Notes under the pieces: generated by a model
What the model saw: the letters and a program-made list of their open reading frames with translations, nothing else
Databases searched by the model: none
What the model was told of the DNA's origin: nothing
Position numbers and translations under genes: made by a program
Shown: piece by piece, positions 24,854 to 37,651 of the stretch
Numbering within the stretch: position 1 is the first letter of the stretch
Layout: every line of letters starts with the position of its first letter
DNA from: Datura wrightii
Taxonomy: Eukaryota; Streptophyta; Magnoliopsida; Solanales; Solanaceae
Direction of reading: 5' to 3'
Length of the DNA stretch: 64,000 nt
Assembly (NCBI GenBank): GCA_035772735.1
Contig: JASDFA010000010.1
Span: 152,584,501-152,648,500 of the forward strand

Positions 24854-25365
24854 TCTGCCTGCGAGGTCCTCCAAAAATGGAGGTAAACTATGTACCCCTA
24901 TCTAAAATAATCAAAACTAGCACCCTATGCAACCGAATCACTTCCTTCACATACAGCTTGGCCATTTTATCGGCATTGTATCTCAATTGAATAGGTAAGA
25001 AGTGGGTAGACTTAGTCAGCCTATCGACAATGACCCAAATGGAGTCAAAATTCCCTAATATCTTTGGAAGACCAACCACAAAGTCCATTAATATTCGCTC
25101 CCACTTTCACTTTGGGATGGGCATCCTCTGAAGTACTCCCCCAGGCTTCTGATACTCATACTTCACCTGATGACAGTTTAGGCACTGGGAGACATGATCA
25201 ACAATGTCCCTCTTTATTCCGCCCAACCAATAATGTCGTTTCAAGTCATGATGCATTTTAGTAATCTCAGGATGGATAGAGTACCTTGAGTTGTGAGCTT
25301 CTAATAGGATGGTTTTAATCAGTTCATCAACCTGGGAACACATACATGTCCCCTTATTCTCAAGA
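24854..25365 (-). pseudogene. pol: A integrase, zinc-binding part and first half of core
   Basis: Two minus frames cover this region. One (25343-25107) has the HHCC zinc-binding domain: 'EAHNSRYSIHPEITKMHHDL', then 'CLNCHQVK'. The other (25088-24888) begins at the core 'MDFVVGLP', with the first catalytic Asp, and goes on through 'DSIWVIVDRLTKSTHFLP' to 'IILDRGT', with the second Asp. Both acids are kept. A frameshift separates the two frames, and D1 cuts the core after 24854. Confidence 0.9.
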
Positions 25366-25389
25366 CCACTTCATCATCCAATGCCTCTT

Positions 25390-26190
25390 CCTTAGCTTCC
25401 TCTTGTAACCTTGTCCTGAATCTTACTCAGTTTTGCATCCTTAAATTGCTTGGCTTTTACCTTTTCTAGCAATGACGACTTAGCCTCCACTTTGGCTAGT
25501 ATCCCATCCATTTCTGTCAATGGAAGTCTCATCAGACTGTTCACCAGTGTCTGGAGTTCTCTAACAATCGGCCGCCGAGTAGCTTCTAAACAAGCTAGAC
25601 TGCCCATACTCACTGCTTTTTGGCTCAAGGCATCTGCCACCACTTCGGACTTCCCTAGGAGATACAGGATTGTGACATCATAGTACTTAAGCAGTTCCAT
25701 CTATCTTTTCTACCTTAGATTAAGGTCTTTCTGGGAGAACACATGCTGCAGGTTGTGATGGTCCGTGAACACCTCACAACGGGCCTCGTACAAGTAATGC
25801 CTCTAAAATTTTAAGGCGAACACCACCTCTGCCAACTCCAGCACAGGGTAATTCTTTTCATGCACCTTCAACTTTCTCGAAGCATAAGCAATCACCTGCC
25901 CTTTCTGTATTAACAGAAAACCCAACCCAGACCGTGGGGCATCATAATAAACTATAAAATCTTTACCTTCTACCGGTAGTGCCAGGATTTTCATGGTTAG
26001 CAGGGGTTTGAGCTTCTAGAAACTCTCTTCGCACTCCTCGAACCATGGGAAAGGCACATCCTTTTGAGTCAGCCTTATCAACATCGAGGCAATGGATGAA
26101 AATCCCTTCATAAACCAGCGGTAATAGATGTCCATCCCCACAAAACTCCGCATCTCTGTTACTGTAGTGGGCCTAGCTCAGTTTTGGACA
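25390..26190 (-). pseudogene. pol: A RNase H and linker remnant
   Basis: RNase H removes the RNA strand of the hybrid during cDNA synthesis. A minus frame (25994-25803) reads 'FIVYYDAPRSGLGFLLIQKGQVIAYASRKLKVHEKNYP', the usual start of the gypsy domain with its catalytic Asp (normally YCDAS). The end is a second frame from 25700 with 'YYDVTILYLLGKSEVVADALSQK' (normally ...DALSRK). Between and before them are stops and frameshifts. Confidence 0.88.
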
Positions 26191-27000
26191 GCCTCTACCT
26201 TCTGTGGATCCACCTTATCCCCTCCTTAGAGACTATATGTCCTAGAAAAGATACTGACTCCAGCCGAAATTCACATTTGGTGAACTTGGAATACAACTGT
26301 AACTCCTTTAGCAACCCCAGCATAATCCTCAGATGATTTTCATGTTCCTGCTTAGTCTTAGAGTACGCCAAGATATCATCAATAAACATGATTACAAATG
26401 AATCTAGATAGAGTTTGAATATACCATTCATCTAGCTCATGAACGCTGTTGGAGCATTAGTGAGTCCGAAGGACATGACTAGGAACTCATAATGTCTATA
26501 CTTTGTCCAAAAAGCTATCTTGGGAATATCCTCAACACGAATCTTCAACTGATGACAGTACGATCTTAGATCAATCTTTGAGAACACTGCTGCCCCCTGT
26601 AATTGATCAAATAGGTCATCTATTTGAGGAAGAAGGTATTTATTTTGCATGGTTAACTTATTCAGCTAATGCTAATCAATGCATATTCGTGTACTACCAT
26701 TCTGCTTTTTCACAAACAAGATCAAAGCACCTCCACGGAGAGACACTTGCCCTGATAAACCCCTTACTAAACAGCTCCTGCAACTGCTCCTTGAGTTCTA
26801 ACTCAGCTGGTGCCATTCTGTATGGTGGTATAGAAATAGGCCAGGTCCTTGGCTCTAGATCTTTGCAGAAGTCAATATCGTGGTCCGGCGGCATACCAGA
26901 CAAATCCGCGAGAAATACCTCTAAGAATTCACAAACTACCAGGACTTACTTTATGGAAGAATCCTCTAAACTGGTATCTCAATATGAGCTAAATATACTG
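26191..27000 (-). pseudogene. pol: A reverse transcriptase remnant
   Basis: The minus frames show 'PISIPPYRMAPAEL' (26850), 'KYLLPQIDDLFDQLQGAAVFSKIDLRSYCHQ' (26630) and 'FLVMSFGLTNAPTAFM', then the catalytic box 'FIDDILAYS' with the two Asp codons at about 26375-26380, and 'FLGHIVSKEGI' near the end. The order is that of Ty3/gypsy RT. At least three frame changes or stops break it, including loss of the 'GAP..FVKKKDGS' stretch after 26745. Confidence 0.92.
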
Positions 27001-27059
27001 AACACCCTTCCCTATCAATTTTCAGGTACGAATATAAGAGATAAGTTTCTTAGGAGTAG

Positions 27060-27480
27060 GGCTACAATTCCCTTTCCACTCCAAGCTGAACGACCCGGGC
27101 CCCGCTACAGTGACGGTCTTAGCATGAAAATTCAGAATGGCATGGTACAGAGATAACCAGCTCATTCCCAAAATCACATTAAAATCTACCATGTCTTAGA
27201 TCACCAAATCTACCCGAGTATCACTATCAAAGAAGTCAATAATACAAGCACGATAGACCCTATCCACTACCAAAAAATTTCCAATCGGAGTAGATACATG
27301 GATATGAATATCAAGTACATCACAAGCAATATCTAACCCCATAGAAAAATTAGCAGACACATAGGAAAAAGTAGATACATGATCAAAAAAAGTTGTAGCC
27401 ATTTTGTCGTATACAAAAATTGTACCTGTGATAATGATGTCTGAAACCTCTGCCTCGGGCCAACCCGAAAATGTATGAAA
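27060..27480 (-). pseudogene. pol: A aspartic protease remnant
   Basis: The region that should cut Gag-Pol. The minus frame 27402-27196 has 'FDHVSTFSYVSANFS' where relatives have a '(I/F)DPGSTLSY' active site, so the Asp-Pro-Gly triplet is degraded. Further on, 'DTRVDLVI' and, past a stop, 'DMVDFNVILGMSWL' match the second half of the domain. Confidence 0.75.
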
Positions 27481-27559
27481 GTGGGCCTGATTACCTGCCT
27501 GAGACCCGTCGCTATTGAGCTATGCAACCCCTCTATCGGAGTGTTTGCCACCTCTTTCG

Positions 27560-28974
27560 ACCTAGGCATCTCCTCTTTCCGACTGGGTGCCACCTCTAAT
27601 CGCTGGCTGATTGCCCTTCCCTAGCTGTGGGTGATCTCTGCTGAACGCATTCCATCCTCTCCTAGCAGGGGCCAGATCTCGAGGAGCTAGGTGCGAAATA
27701 ATCTGCCCGCCCTGACCAAATCTGGCACACAATCTGCGAATATGGCCATACTCCCCGCAATCATGGTACACCTTCTCAATTACTGGTATCTAAGTCAGAA
27801 CAGAGGAAATAGGGCGAGCCCTAAAATTTGAGCGGACTATCTGAGTACCCCCGACTGCACCTGACGGTCAAAGAGTGGTCCCTGGCGAACCCCCGGCTGA
27901 CACCTGCATGGCTGATTGAACAGGGCGTCCTAAGTAGCCCTAGGAATCGAAGACCTACCAAAGAAACCGCTGAAAGTACCAACCTTTTGAGACTTATTTT
28001 CGACACTCTTTGCATAACCATCCTGTTTCACCCCCTCCACATTTTTTACAAACTCTACTATCTCCTAAAAGGCCTTACCTGCAGAGACCATCTGAAGGAC
28101 TGACAGCTGGAGACCTAAATTCAGGCCCATAACAAATCGCCTGATCCACTCCTCCTCTATAGGCAATAAAGGCAGAGCATACCTGGACACCAAGTGAAAT
28201 CGTGCCTCATACGCTGCAACTAAAGAGGTCCTCTGCTCAATGGTGGTGAACTCATCTTGCCTCCAATCTAATTGGGTATGTCACACGTACTTCTCCAAAA
28301 AAGTGGAGTAGAACTAGGTCCAAGTCAATGGTGGTGATCCCGTCGGTCTGCACTCCACAAAAGCCCTCCACCAGAGCTTAGTGTCACCCATCAGCTAGAA
28401 GAAGAAAAATTCTACCCCGTACTTCTCCACTGCCCCCATTTTGTGGAGCCTCTCGTGACAGTCAATGATAAACTCGTAGGAGTCCTCCACCTCAGTACAA
28501 CAGAAGGTACAATGCTTTATCTTTGTGAACCTCCAGAATAAGTCATGCTCCTCTCCAGTCATTACCGATCTAGCTACCGGTCTTAGGAACATCATAGCCT
28601 CTGAAATATCATCAATAGGGGAGCCATAGTAGCTGGATTTTGTATCCTCGACTGTTGCCCTGTGGGAGTCGCTGGCGCTGCCCAATTACCCACGAGGCTG
28701 CTTAGAAGGTTAAGGACCTAATCCAAGACTTCGGAGGATGCTATAGCAGCTGCAGCCTCTTCCTGGGTTGGAACCTCGACCTCCACAGCCACCCTCTCTT
28801 GCACCACCGGAGGTACTGGAGATGTTGATCTCTCCTGAACTAGAGCAGGAGAGTGGGCTCCTCCTCAAGCAGTAGTAGGCCCGCGACTTTTGCCCCGTCC
28901 TCTGTCACGAACTGCAGTTGTTACTTCTGGCTCCGGTGCTTCCTCTCAATTTTGCCTGCATGTGTTCTCACCAT
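27560..28974 (-). pseudogene. gag: A gag remnant with damaged zinc knuckle
   Basis: The start ATG is at 28974-28972, about 200 nt after the primer site. Downstream frames carry Gag-like stretches, among them 'EEHDLFWRFTKIKHCTFC' near 28550 in the retrotransposon Gag domain. A zinc knuckle lies at about 27728-27771: 'YHDCGEYGHIRRLC' is CX2CX4HX4C with the first Cys changed to Tyr. Several stops and frameshifts separate the pieces. Confidence 0.8.
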
Positions 28975-29180
28975 CTGTTAAAGAAATAAAGAAGAATCGC
29001 CAGATACCAAATTGGATCCCCAAATAACAATTGGGGTCAAGTAATAGCACGAAAAGGAAAGAAAGAAGGGAGTTTTCCTAAAGTCTTGTAGCATCTCGAA
29101 GATAAGTTACGGATGTCTCCGCACCAATCAGCGAGACTCTATTAGAATCATCCTCGTGTAATGAGATCAACAAACCTAGC

Positions 29181-29193
29181 GCTCTGATACCAA
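29181..29193 (-). other. Primer binding site of A (initiator Met tRNA)
   Basis: The minus strand reads TTGGTATCAGAGC a few bases after the 5' LTR end. This is complementary to the 3' end of plant initiator-methionine tRNA, which primes minus-strand DNA synthesis. The same motif is present in elements C and G. Confidence 0.93.
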
Positions 29194-29674
29194 CTTTTTC
29201 ACGACCCAAGTGGCTGTGATTGGCACCCACACTAACCCCCGCAGTGGGTGAACCGATGATTTCCTACTAAATACCCAGAACCGTCTACAACTATTAGAAA
29301 TAAATCACATTATGAATATAAATAACGGAAACATCACTAAACAAAAGGGAAATAATAACAACCCACTATTTAAAACACTCTCAGAATGATAGTCATTGTA
29401 AACGAGGACATCTACCTAACATTATCTAAGTGTAATCCAAAAGAAAAAAAGAATAGAAAGAAAACAATCAGTGCCTGAACTAGAGACATCGGCTATGGGA
29501 GAGTCGATCAGCATGTCTTGAGCCGCTTACCTTTCTATAAATCTATGGCTACTTTAGAGATGAGGGAGAAATGAGCTTCCGGGATAGAGTTCTGAACTTC
29601 AAAAAGAAATGCAGGAGTAGCGTCAATACAAAACATAGTATTGGTAGGCATCATCGACCGACCTTAAATAATAA

Positions 29675-29676
<2 letters not shown>

Positions 29677-29715
<39 letters not shown>
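29677..29715. repeat. (TA)n microsatellite in A 5' LTR
   Basis: Alternating TA run, homologous in place to 16546-16589. Confidence 0.95.
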
Positions 29716-29718
<3 letters not shown>

Positions 29719-30385
29719 TCCATAAGATACAGTTACCTTAGGACACAATTTCAATAATTAATACTCATTCAAAAATTCAATCTATGTAGGGTGCTAGACG
29801 ACCTGCTCACTAAATTGGGCCTCGTTGCAGCGATCACTTGACGGCTGCCATGGTCTCATTGTAGCGGAATAAATTTTGCTACTCGACTTAGCTGCACAAC
29901 CACCATTCTCTTAACTCTTTTCAACATTCTATTCATTATGTTCATCTAAGCTATTCATAGTCATCAATAAACAATCGACACATCATAACCACAAGGAATA
30001 AATAATAAACCATTCACGAAAGATTTCACAACTCATCACGAGTCCTCATTTAACTTCACATAAACCATCAAATCATTATAAACACATCAAAAATTAAAAT
30101 GCACAAAACAAACCATAAGTTTAATTCATTTAGGTCCTTACATTACCAGACCAATCTTACTTCTTACACTCAGTAAAATAATATGATGAATGGTGATATG
30201 TGTTACACCCCATAAGTTTCTATCATTTAACTGATGCATGCATATGTATGTTGAGGGTTTTGGAGCACGATCCATACAGAAAAAGACCGGGCGATGAGTA
30301 TATGAGCACGATATCGAGCCGACAGGAGGTCGGGGCCGGAGGCCAGGCGCACTGGGTGTCGCCCCACCCCCTTTCACCGCCTCAG

Positions 30386-30396
30386 TTATATAAAAA
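30386..30396 (+). promoter_or_regulatory. Putative TATA box of B2
   Basis: TTATATAAAAA follows a GC-rich stretch, about 185 bp after the LTR start. B1 has a weaker 'ctatatacg' in the same place. Confidence 0.5.
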
Positions 30397-31699
30397 TCCC
30401 CTACATGTTTGGTTAATTCGTTTCTAATATTTTCCTCGACAGCAAACAGAGCATAAGGGTGGGTTTCATCCATTTTTCGTCAAATTACGTTGTTAAACTC
30501 TGTGCAAATGCAAATTCATCTTGGATAGCAAGTTCCAGGCCTATAAGGAACATCCCTACAGAGTTATTTCTTGAAATCTAGCCCGAATTTTCGCAGCCCC
30601 ACCGAGTAAAAGTTGTAGAAATCATTTCTAATTGGCTCCTAAGCGGCTACAAGTTATAGGTAAGCATTTCTACCTTCCAAACTCTCGATAATTTGTGAGT
30701 TTTGGCCGAATTAAATGAAGTTGAATTGTAGTCAATGTTCCTTAAAAGATATCATTATTAGCCATTCCTATAATTGAAAAATAGCCTTATTCTCTCAGCG
30801 TAAGGGCTACAAGTTGGTGGAATCACTGGCTTTAGGATGGAAATATTCGGGGTGAATGAAAATCGACATTCGAGGTATGTTAAGTCTTATCTCTTCGGCA
30901 AGTTATTCCCGTCATATAGTGATACAACCTATGCCCTCGAAAGTAGATAATGATCTTATATGTTGTGATTAGTTGCTGCTAGTGGATAATGATTATGTAT
31001 GTTCTGGTTAGCTGCTATAAGATGTATTGAGATTATACCTTAGTATCTCCCATCGGAAAAGGGTATGCTAAGCTTGAATAACACTTGGTGCGCCATAGAG
31101 AGTTCCCCATTCACCTATTTACTATTTAGAGGTGTTCTGATGTTTTGCTATTTTGCCAAGGCCATAGAAGTTTATGATTAACTGTTGGGCCTGCTTGGTA
31201 AGTTGGACAGCATAAGGCATAGCCGGGCAATATAACTTTCAGTTTGACGCCTATATTGTCAGTCAATCTCGCTCAGAGGCCGTTGGCGTACCTTGACACC
31301 TCCAGGGCTGGAATATGAATAGGATGGTTGTCTCATTGAGTTGATGGCACTAGAGTTGCTTAATGAACTGAGAGATAGCTTGCCATATGATTGGCTACTG
31401 TCAGTGACTGTTAGCTTCAGCCGACTTAGTGCTTGTTGTATAGGTGGCTTAGGAAAGCCACCCCAGTTGTTACAAGTCTGATAGACTAGTCGATGCCCTA
31501 AGGAGGGAACCTTATTAGTAGTTAGATATGAGGCCAACGTCCCAGGATCCTCTTATAGATGCCCAGGTACAGGTTGTCGCAAAGGACTAGGTCCAGATAT
31601 ACCTGCCTACGCCAGAGGATCCATATAAATCGGGACAGACTAAGTTAAGGTCTAAAAAGACTAAAACCAGAGTATCACAGTGTTACTTCCAGGATAAGA

Positions 31700-34000
31700 T
31701 GTAATACCCCCAAAAGAGCCTAAAAATAGACTCAGGAGTTGAATTTGAAAAGTGCAGAAAACTGGCAAAATATCATGGGACGAGCGACTCAACAACTCGT
31801 GGTTGGATACCACGAATAGTCGGAAGCAGTCATGGTATGGGGGGGGGGGGCGTCAGGGAAGTAGTGGTGATAACGGACGGTGAAATGACTCGTTGTCAAG
31901 AACAGCGAGTCGTTGTTAGCGATCATAGGAAGGGTTGAACTTAGGCAGATGGGAAAACAACAGGGCATCCCACGATCCATTATAAGAAGAGATCGCCCGT
32001 TTTTTCTATTCGTTACTTGTGGGTTGAGAATTCTAGTGCATGCCACGGATTGAGACCACGACTCGTTAGAAGCCACCACGAGTCATGGTAAGGCTCGTGG
32101 TAAGGAAAGTCAGAATGGCCAAGGTGTTGACAATGACCGATCCAACGACCCGTTGATTGAAGCAACGACTTATCCTGACGAGTCATGGGAAGAACCTGAG
32201 GTTTGTTGTGAGGCAGTGGACCCAACGACTCAATACTACGGATCATGATATCGTGCAACGACCCATTGGATCGATCGTTGGTCCGTCCGGAGCAGTTTTT
32301 AGGAAAATTTTATTAAGGGAAATTGCGACTTTTCTATGCTAAAGAATCCTATACCACGTCGTTTTGACTTATGGAAGGTGGGATTTAGGGGAATAACCTA
32401 CTCTAAACCCTTACTCATGCATGAAAGAGTATAAGGAGGTGTTCCAAGAGAGATTCAAGGTTCCTTCTTCAATTCCCTTCAAAATTCCCCGCGGGCTTTC
32501 AAAGGAGGGTAAGAATCAGTCAATCCCAGGTATGTAAGGTCTTCAATGAGTGGATTCTTCCACACCCATGCTCCTACTCTATTATTTTTACTTAAAATTT
32601 ATTTTAATCTCATGGGGTTTTGTATTTAATTTGTATAAAAATTTGATGATTTAATTATAGGTCTTGAAATTTTGAAACCTTATCATTTTCTACTGATTTT
32701 GATCATCTTTTGAATACTAAATTGATATTAATGTGGCTGATTTTGGATTTCTAATCAATTAAGCTTGACTATGCATGCCCCATGATAAACCGATTTATGA
32801 TCCATTGATGTTCTTGATAAGCCCAGCATGTATTATGAATTAAATCATGAATATATTATGTTATCTATTATGATCTTATGGAAATTTAAACTATATGCAT
32901 GATCTACAAGTATGTATGTAATTTATTAAGCATGAATCATGTTTTTGGCCGACCCACGGGCCTTACCTCATGGCTGATTTACTTATCTACATGCATGCTT
33001 CTAATTATCATGATTTAGCTAGCCATGAACTCATGCATGATATACTATGAGCACAATATATATGTTTTGGTAGTAGTCCGAGTAGATTCGGGGCTCACGT
33101 TTAAGTCCTGGATCTCATGAACTACGTGCCACCATAGGTATGTTGGGACCCCTCTCATGTTTTTCCCTAGCCTAAATGGCCCTTTCTCATGTGTGATCAC
33201 ACCCTTCATGGTTCCTACCCTTGACAAGGTATGAACACCCTCCCGACTAGGGTTACAAGCCGGGTTTCATGTGTGCTCATGTGAGGTAAGTCGGTTAAGA
33301 GAATCTCCCACTGTTCCTCATGATCTATGCATGTTATGCTTATTGACTTTTTTTATTCATATCATGCTAATTAAAGCTCTCATCTTATGATCTCGATTAT
33401 GTTGGCATTACAAATGTGTTGAAAACCTTGGGCTCTATGTTATATTATATTGTTTAAAATTTGAGCATGATGTCCTACTCTTATAATTGATTTAAATCTC
33501 ATATATGTTTTAAATGTCCGTTTTACTTACCTTTCATACTCGGTACATTCCACGTACTGACCACATACTTTCTATGTTGTATCATTTTATGATACATGAC
33601 CCGGTTCTCAGGCTCATCCCCACTCCTAGCTTGTTTTCGGTATCATCCTTTCGTCCCAGTTGGTGGGTCCTCATGTTTCGAAGGTTTTATGTTCAGACTC
33701 TATCTTTCTTTCAGTTTTATTATACTAGGGTTAGTTGGTATCTTATCCCTCCAACCCATCTATTATGACTAGAGGCTTTTCAGACTGTATGTAATAGTCA
33801 GCGTCTATGTATGAATCTTGTATCATCGTCTTTATTATTTCATGTCATGAACTCCTTTATATCATGTTATTACATTCTTTATGTTAAGTCTTCTACTCAT
33901 GTGCTTAAATTAGATGTATGCTCATGCCATGGGTTGACTTGGGATCTCTCGGGATCCTCGTCCCGTGTCTACGATCCAAGTGTACGTTCGGGTCGTGACA
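31700..34000 (+). repeat. 5' LTR of C
   Basis: The 2301-bp LTR runs from TGTAATACCC to GTCGTGACA. Its first 600 bp hold many 'acgactcgt', 'acgagtcgt' and 'acgacccgt' words in both orientations. A poly-G run lies near 31840. The family has solo copies D1 and E1 in this window. Confidence 0.95.
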
Positions 34001-34003
34001 AAC

Positions 34004-34016
34004 TTGGTATCAGAGC
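34004..34016 (+). other. Primer binding site of C (initiator Met tRNA)
   Basis: TTGGTATCAGAGC starts three bases after the 5' LTR. Confidence 0.95.
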
Positions 34017-34099
34017 CCTAGGTTTGAAGTGCCCTAGGGAGTCTGAATGCTGCACTGAGTAGAGTCTTTTTCATGGGTGTGAAGCGCACCACACTTATG

Positions 34100-34960
34100 A
34101 CGAAGAGGCTACTAGACGTTTTAGGAAATATCCCCTTCTTTCATGATCCATGTCGTGCGATGAACATCCTTTGCCCTTCTAACTCGTGCTATGCGCGTGT
34201 GTAGAAACATGTATTCTTAAAACAACGATGGGAGTTAGCCAGCGCCACCAACTTCAATGGGTACCATGCCAGTTATTGACGTAGAGCTCGGAGCCGCTCT
34301 CAGGGTGTTAATGCGGGCTATGATCATCCAGCCTAATCAGTAGGCTATCGCACCAATGAGCCTTACCAGGGAGGCAGAAGCTATTGGGACTTAAGGATTC
34401 ATGAAGGAGAGCCCACCGGAGGTTGGTGACTCGAGTGTGGTCGAGAAGCATAGAGGGAGCAGGAAGGGAAGCAAGAGGCTCAGGGTCAGAAACTCTGGAA
34501 ATTTTGAACAAGGATCGAGTAGTGGAGGTCGCTCTTGACTCCGTCAGAAATCTCTAACTCAAGTTCGAAAGGACAAGCTCCGAGTGAGGGAGATTACTTA
34601 CCCAATTTGCGGGCGCTGCGAAAAGCATTACCAAGGGGAGTGCTTGGCAGGTTCAAATGTTTGTTGTTATTAAGGTGAGCCGAGTCATAAGCACAAGGAT
34701 TGCGCTTCAGCCAAGCGCGACAGCCAAAGGGTTCGCGCGCTAACCACCCCTCCAACAGTCTTATTTAGCCAGTTGATGTGCTCGGAGTGTGGTAAATCAC
34801 ATGCAGATCAATGTTTGATGGGTTTAGACTTTTGCTACAGGTGTAGGGAGATCAGACACATATGTAGGGAATGCCCATTGGCCAGGCAGGGCAAGTGGCA
34901 GGCAGCTCCAGATGTAGTTCTAGGTATGCTATCAATTCTCCTACCAAATCTATCATGATT
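34100..34960 (+). pseudogene. gag: C gag remnant with zinc knuckle
   Basis: Short frames with stops follow the primer site. The only clear signature is in the 34773-34958 frame: a Cys/His-rich stretch 'CSECGKSHADQC' and then the intact knuckle C-YR-C-REIR-H-ICRE-C at about 34836-34880, followed by 'APDVVLGMLSI', the usual junction to the protease in this group. The main Gag domain before it cannot be followed in one frame. Confidence 0.7.
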
Positions 34961-35960
34961 GCTAGTCTGATAACCTCTGCACAAGGTGCAAGATCTTGTC
35001 TACTTTGAGATGAGTTTTATCCCATGAAAGGCAAGGAAGCGGTAAGTGAAGGCCAGTCATGTCTTGAGTATCTTAGTAAGGGAGTAATCCTTCCTTTCTT
35101 CTTTAGACGTTTCCATAGGTATCACTCGGCACCACGCTTGATTCATGTTTACGTTCAGGACCCTAAGATTATAGTCAACCCCGCCCGTCATCGATCTCAA
35201 GATCACCCGTTCAGTGTCATGTCATGGCCCTCGTTAGGTATATTGGATCATGTCTCTTAACACGCCTATCCCTATGAACTCAGTCCCCCCAAGATTTGTT
35301 CTATCAGCTTATAAGATGGTACCATGTCGGATATATGCCAACTTAGAATTCCTATGTGATGCATGCTCATAATCTCCTTATGCTAAAACCCTATGGATAT
35401 TTCCCATGATGGGAAGGCAGGTAAAATCTGTATGTTCAGAATGACTCCCTATCCCCTCCATAGATGCCAGATATGGTACAAGAAGCCCAATTTGTAACCA
35501 ACCTAGAAGTGTGGCAAACCACATGGTTATTTTGTGATTTCAATCCGTTTTCCTCGATTGAACCTTTTCATATCATTACTATGTTATTCCTGGCTTGCGA
35601 AAGTGGATAATATTGTTTTCGAGGTGACATAATAAAGATTGGATGAGATTTCAGTTCTTGTACGGTTCGAAGTGTGAGGGGTTGATCCAAGTCAACAATC
35701 CGGGTTGTCAGTTTGAAATTGGGTTTTGAAAGCTTGGTTGATTCTGCATGGTGAGCTATTAGTACGTGGGTAGGTTTCAGGGATTACGTGATGATTCAAA
35801 AGTGATTTGGACCTTGCATGGTAATTGCGAGCCTTTAGGAAGCTAGGCATAACCATGGGTAGTTGGGGGTAAAACAAACCTATGTGGACAACTTGATGGT
35901 TTCGACAGGTCCAGAGCAGGCATTAAAACTAGGAGGCGTAATTGGGTATTACTGGAGAAT
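34961..35960. other. C internal stretch without recognisable RT
   Basis: Protease and reverse transcriptase should lie here. I found no 'FIDD', 'YRQLN' or 'GLTNAP' block in any frame. The sequence is either very decayed or replaced. Nothing else is recognised. Confidence 0.5.
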
Positions 35961-36440
35961 GGTTAGGAGTTTTTCATAAATCGCAGCCCCATTGTTCCAA
36001 TGGTAGGAGGCTTGTGAGAAAAGCTTTCAGGAATTGAAGATCCAACTCACTTCAACACCAGTGTTGACTTTACCCGAGGGTACTGATGGTGTTGTTTTAT
36101 ATTGTGATGCTTCGAGAATTGGATTGGGATGTGTGTTGATGCAGCTTGGTAAGGTATAGCATATGCCTCGAGACAGCTGAAAGTTCATGAAAAGAATTAC
36201 CCGACCCACGATCTTGAGTTGGCTGCGGTGGCGTTTGCATTGAAGATATGGCGGCATTACTGTATGGAGTCCACGTGGATGTGTTCACGAATCACAAGAG
36301 CTTGCAATACATGTTCACGTAGAAAGATCTCAATCTTCGAAAAAGGAGGTCGTTGGACTTACTGAAGGACTACGATATGAGTGTTCTTTACCACCCGGGT
36401 AAGGCCAATGTGGTTGCGGATGCACTTAGTAGGCTCTCTA
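35961..36440 (+). pseudogene. pol: C RNase H remnant
   Basis: Frames around 36020-36170 give 'SFQELKI.LTSTPVLTLPEGTDG', 'YCDASRIGLGCVLMQLGK' with the catalytic Asp, and then, shifted, 'HEKNYPTHDLELAAV'. The end near 36390-36430 reads 'YHPGKANVVADALSRL'. Several frameshifts and stops are present. Confidence 0.85.
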
Positions 36441-36599
36441 TGGGAAGTGTGTCCCAAGTGGATGAGGTAAAGAAGGAGTTGGTGAAAAATGTCCACCGAC
36501 TTGACCGATGACGGCGTTGTTGTGCGGAACGGGTCAGAATCGTCCTTGGTGGTTGATGTCAAATCTGAGCAGGATGAGGATCCGATCTTGAGGAAGCTG

Positions 36600-37651
36600 A
36601 AGGGAGCGGTGTGGAGTCAAAAGGTGGAGGTTTTCTCCTAAAAGGGAGATGGTGTTCTATGATACCACGGTCGTCTATGCGTCTTGGACATTGATAATTT
36701 AAGAGTTCGAGTTTTGCATAAGGCACATGGTACCAAATATTCTATTTATCTAGGATCCACGAAGATGTATCGGGACTTGTGAGAAATCTATTGGTGGGAT
36801 GGTATGAAGAGGGATACCGCAGAGTTCATAACCAAATGTCCAAATTGTCAGCAAGTGAAGGTCGAGCATCACAGGCCGGGAGATGTACTTCAAGATATTA
36901 GCATTGCCACATGAAAGAGGGAGGAGATTAATATGGATTTCATTACAGGCCTCCTCATACCCGAAGACATTATGACTCCATTTGGGTGGTGGTAGATAGG
37001 TTAACGAAGGTTGCACACTTTCTACCGATCAATACCACAGATTCGACGGATGATTATGCTCTGTTGTACATTCAAGAGTTGGTTCGACTTCATGGAGTTC
37101 CCTTGTCTATTATTTCGGACCGAGGTACTCAGTTGATAAGGGATTGATTAAAAATTGCTCAGAGTCGTCATAAATCGTAAGCCGATGTGAAGAGAAGGGA
37201 TTTGGAGTTTGATGTGGACGATTGGATGTTTTTCAAGGTATCTCCCATGAAGGCAGTTATGCGGTTTGGAAAGAAAGGGAAATTAAGCCCCGATGTGTTG
37301 GCCCCTACCAAGTGGTGAAAAGAGGTGGTAAGGTGGCGTATAAGTTGGATTTTCCATCAGAGTTATCTTCTGTACATCCCATGCTTCATGTGTCGCTTTT
37401 GAAGAAAGGTGTGGGAGGTCTAGCTTTAGTGGTTCCGGTTGACAGTATTGGTGTAAAAGACCGCCTCAACTATGAAGAAGTTCCGGTGGAAATATTAGAT
37501 TGCCAAGCCCGTAAGCTAAGGAAAAAGGAAGTAGCCTCAGTTAAGGTTCTATGGAGAAACCAACATGTTTAAAGGAGCGACGTAGGAAGCCGAAGCAGAT
37601 ATGATGGATAAATACCCACATTTATTCTCTACCGGCTCAGTCTCGACTTGA
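36600..37651 (+). pseudogene. pol: C integrase (core truncated) and chromodomain tail
   Basis: The zinc-binding part ends in 'CPNCQQVKVEHHRPG' near 36840. The core starts 'MDFITGL' near 36935 and passes 'SIWVVVDRLTKVAHFLP' to 'SIISDRGTQL' near 37110, so two catalytic Asp are present. At about 37145 the sequence jumps directly to 'AQSRHKSYADVKRRDLEF', which normally lies well past the third catalytic residue, so the Glu block is deleted. From 37222 a 116-codon frame holds 'RFGKKGKLSPRCVGPYQV' and 'HPMLHVSLLKK'. After a shift and a stop at a Trp position, 'EAEADMMDKYPHLF' ends at 37649-37651. Confidence 0.9.

Noticed and set aside
29181..29193. tRNA-like motif near 29185 (also 34004 and 61585)
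   Set aside because: Only the 12-13 nt complementary to the tRNA 3' end is present, next to an LTR edge: primer binding sites, not tRNA genes.
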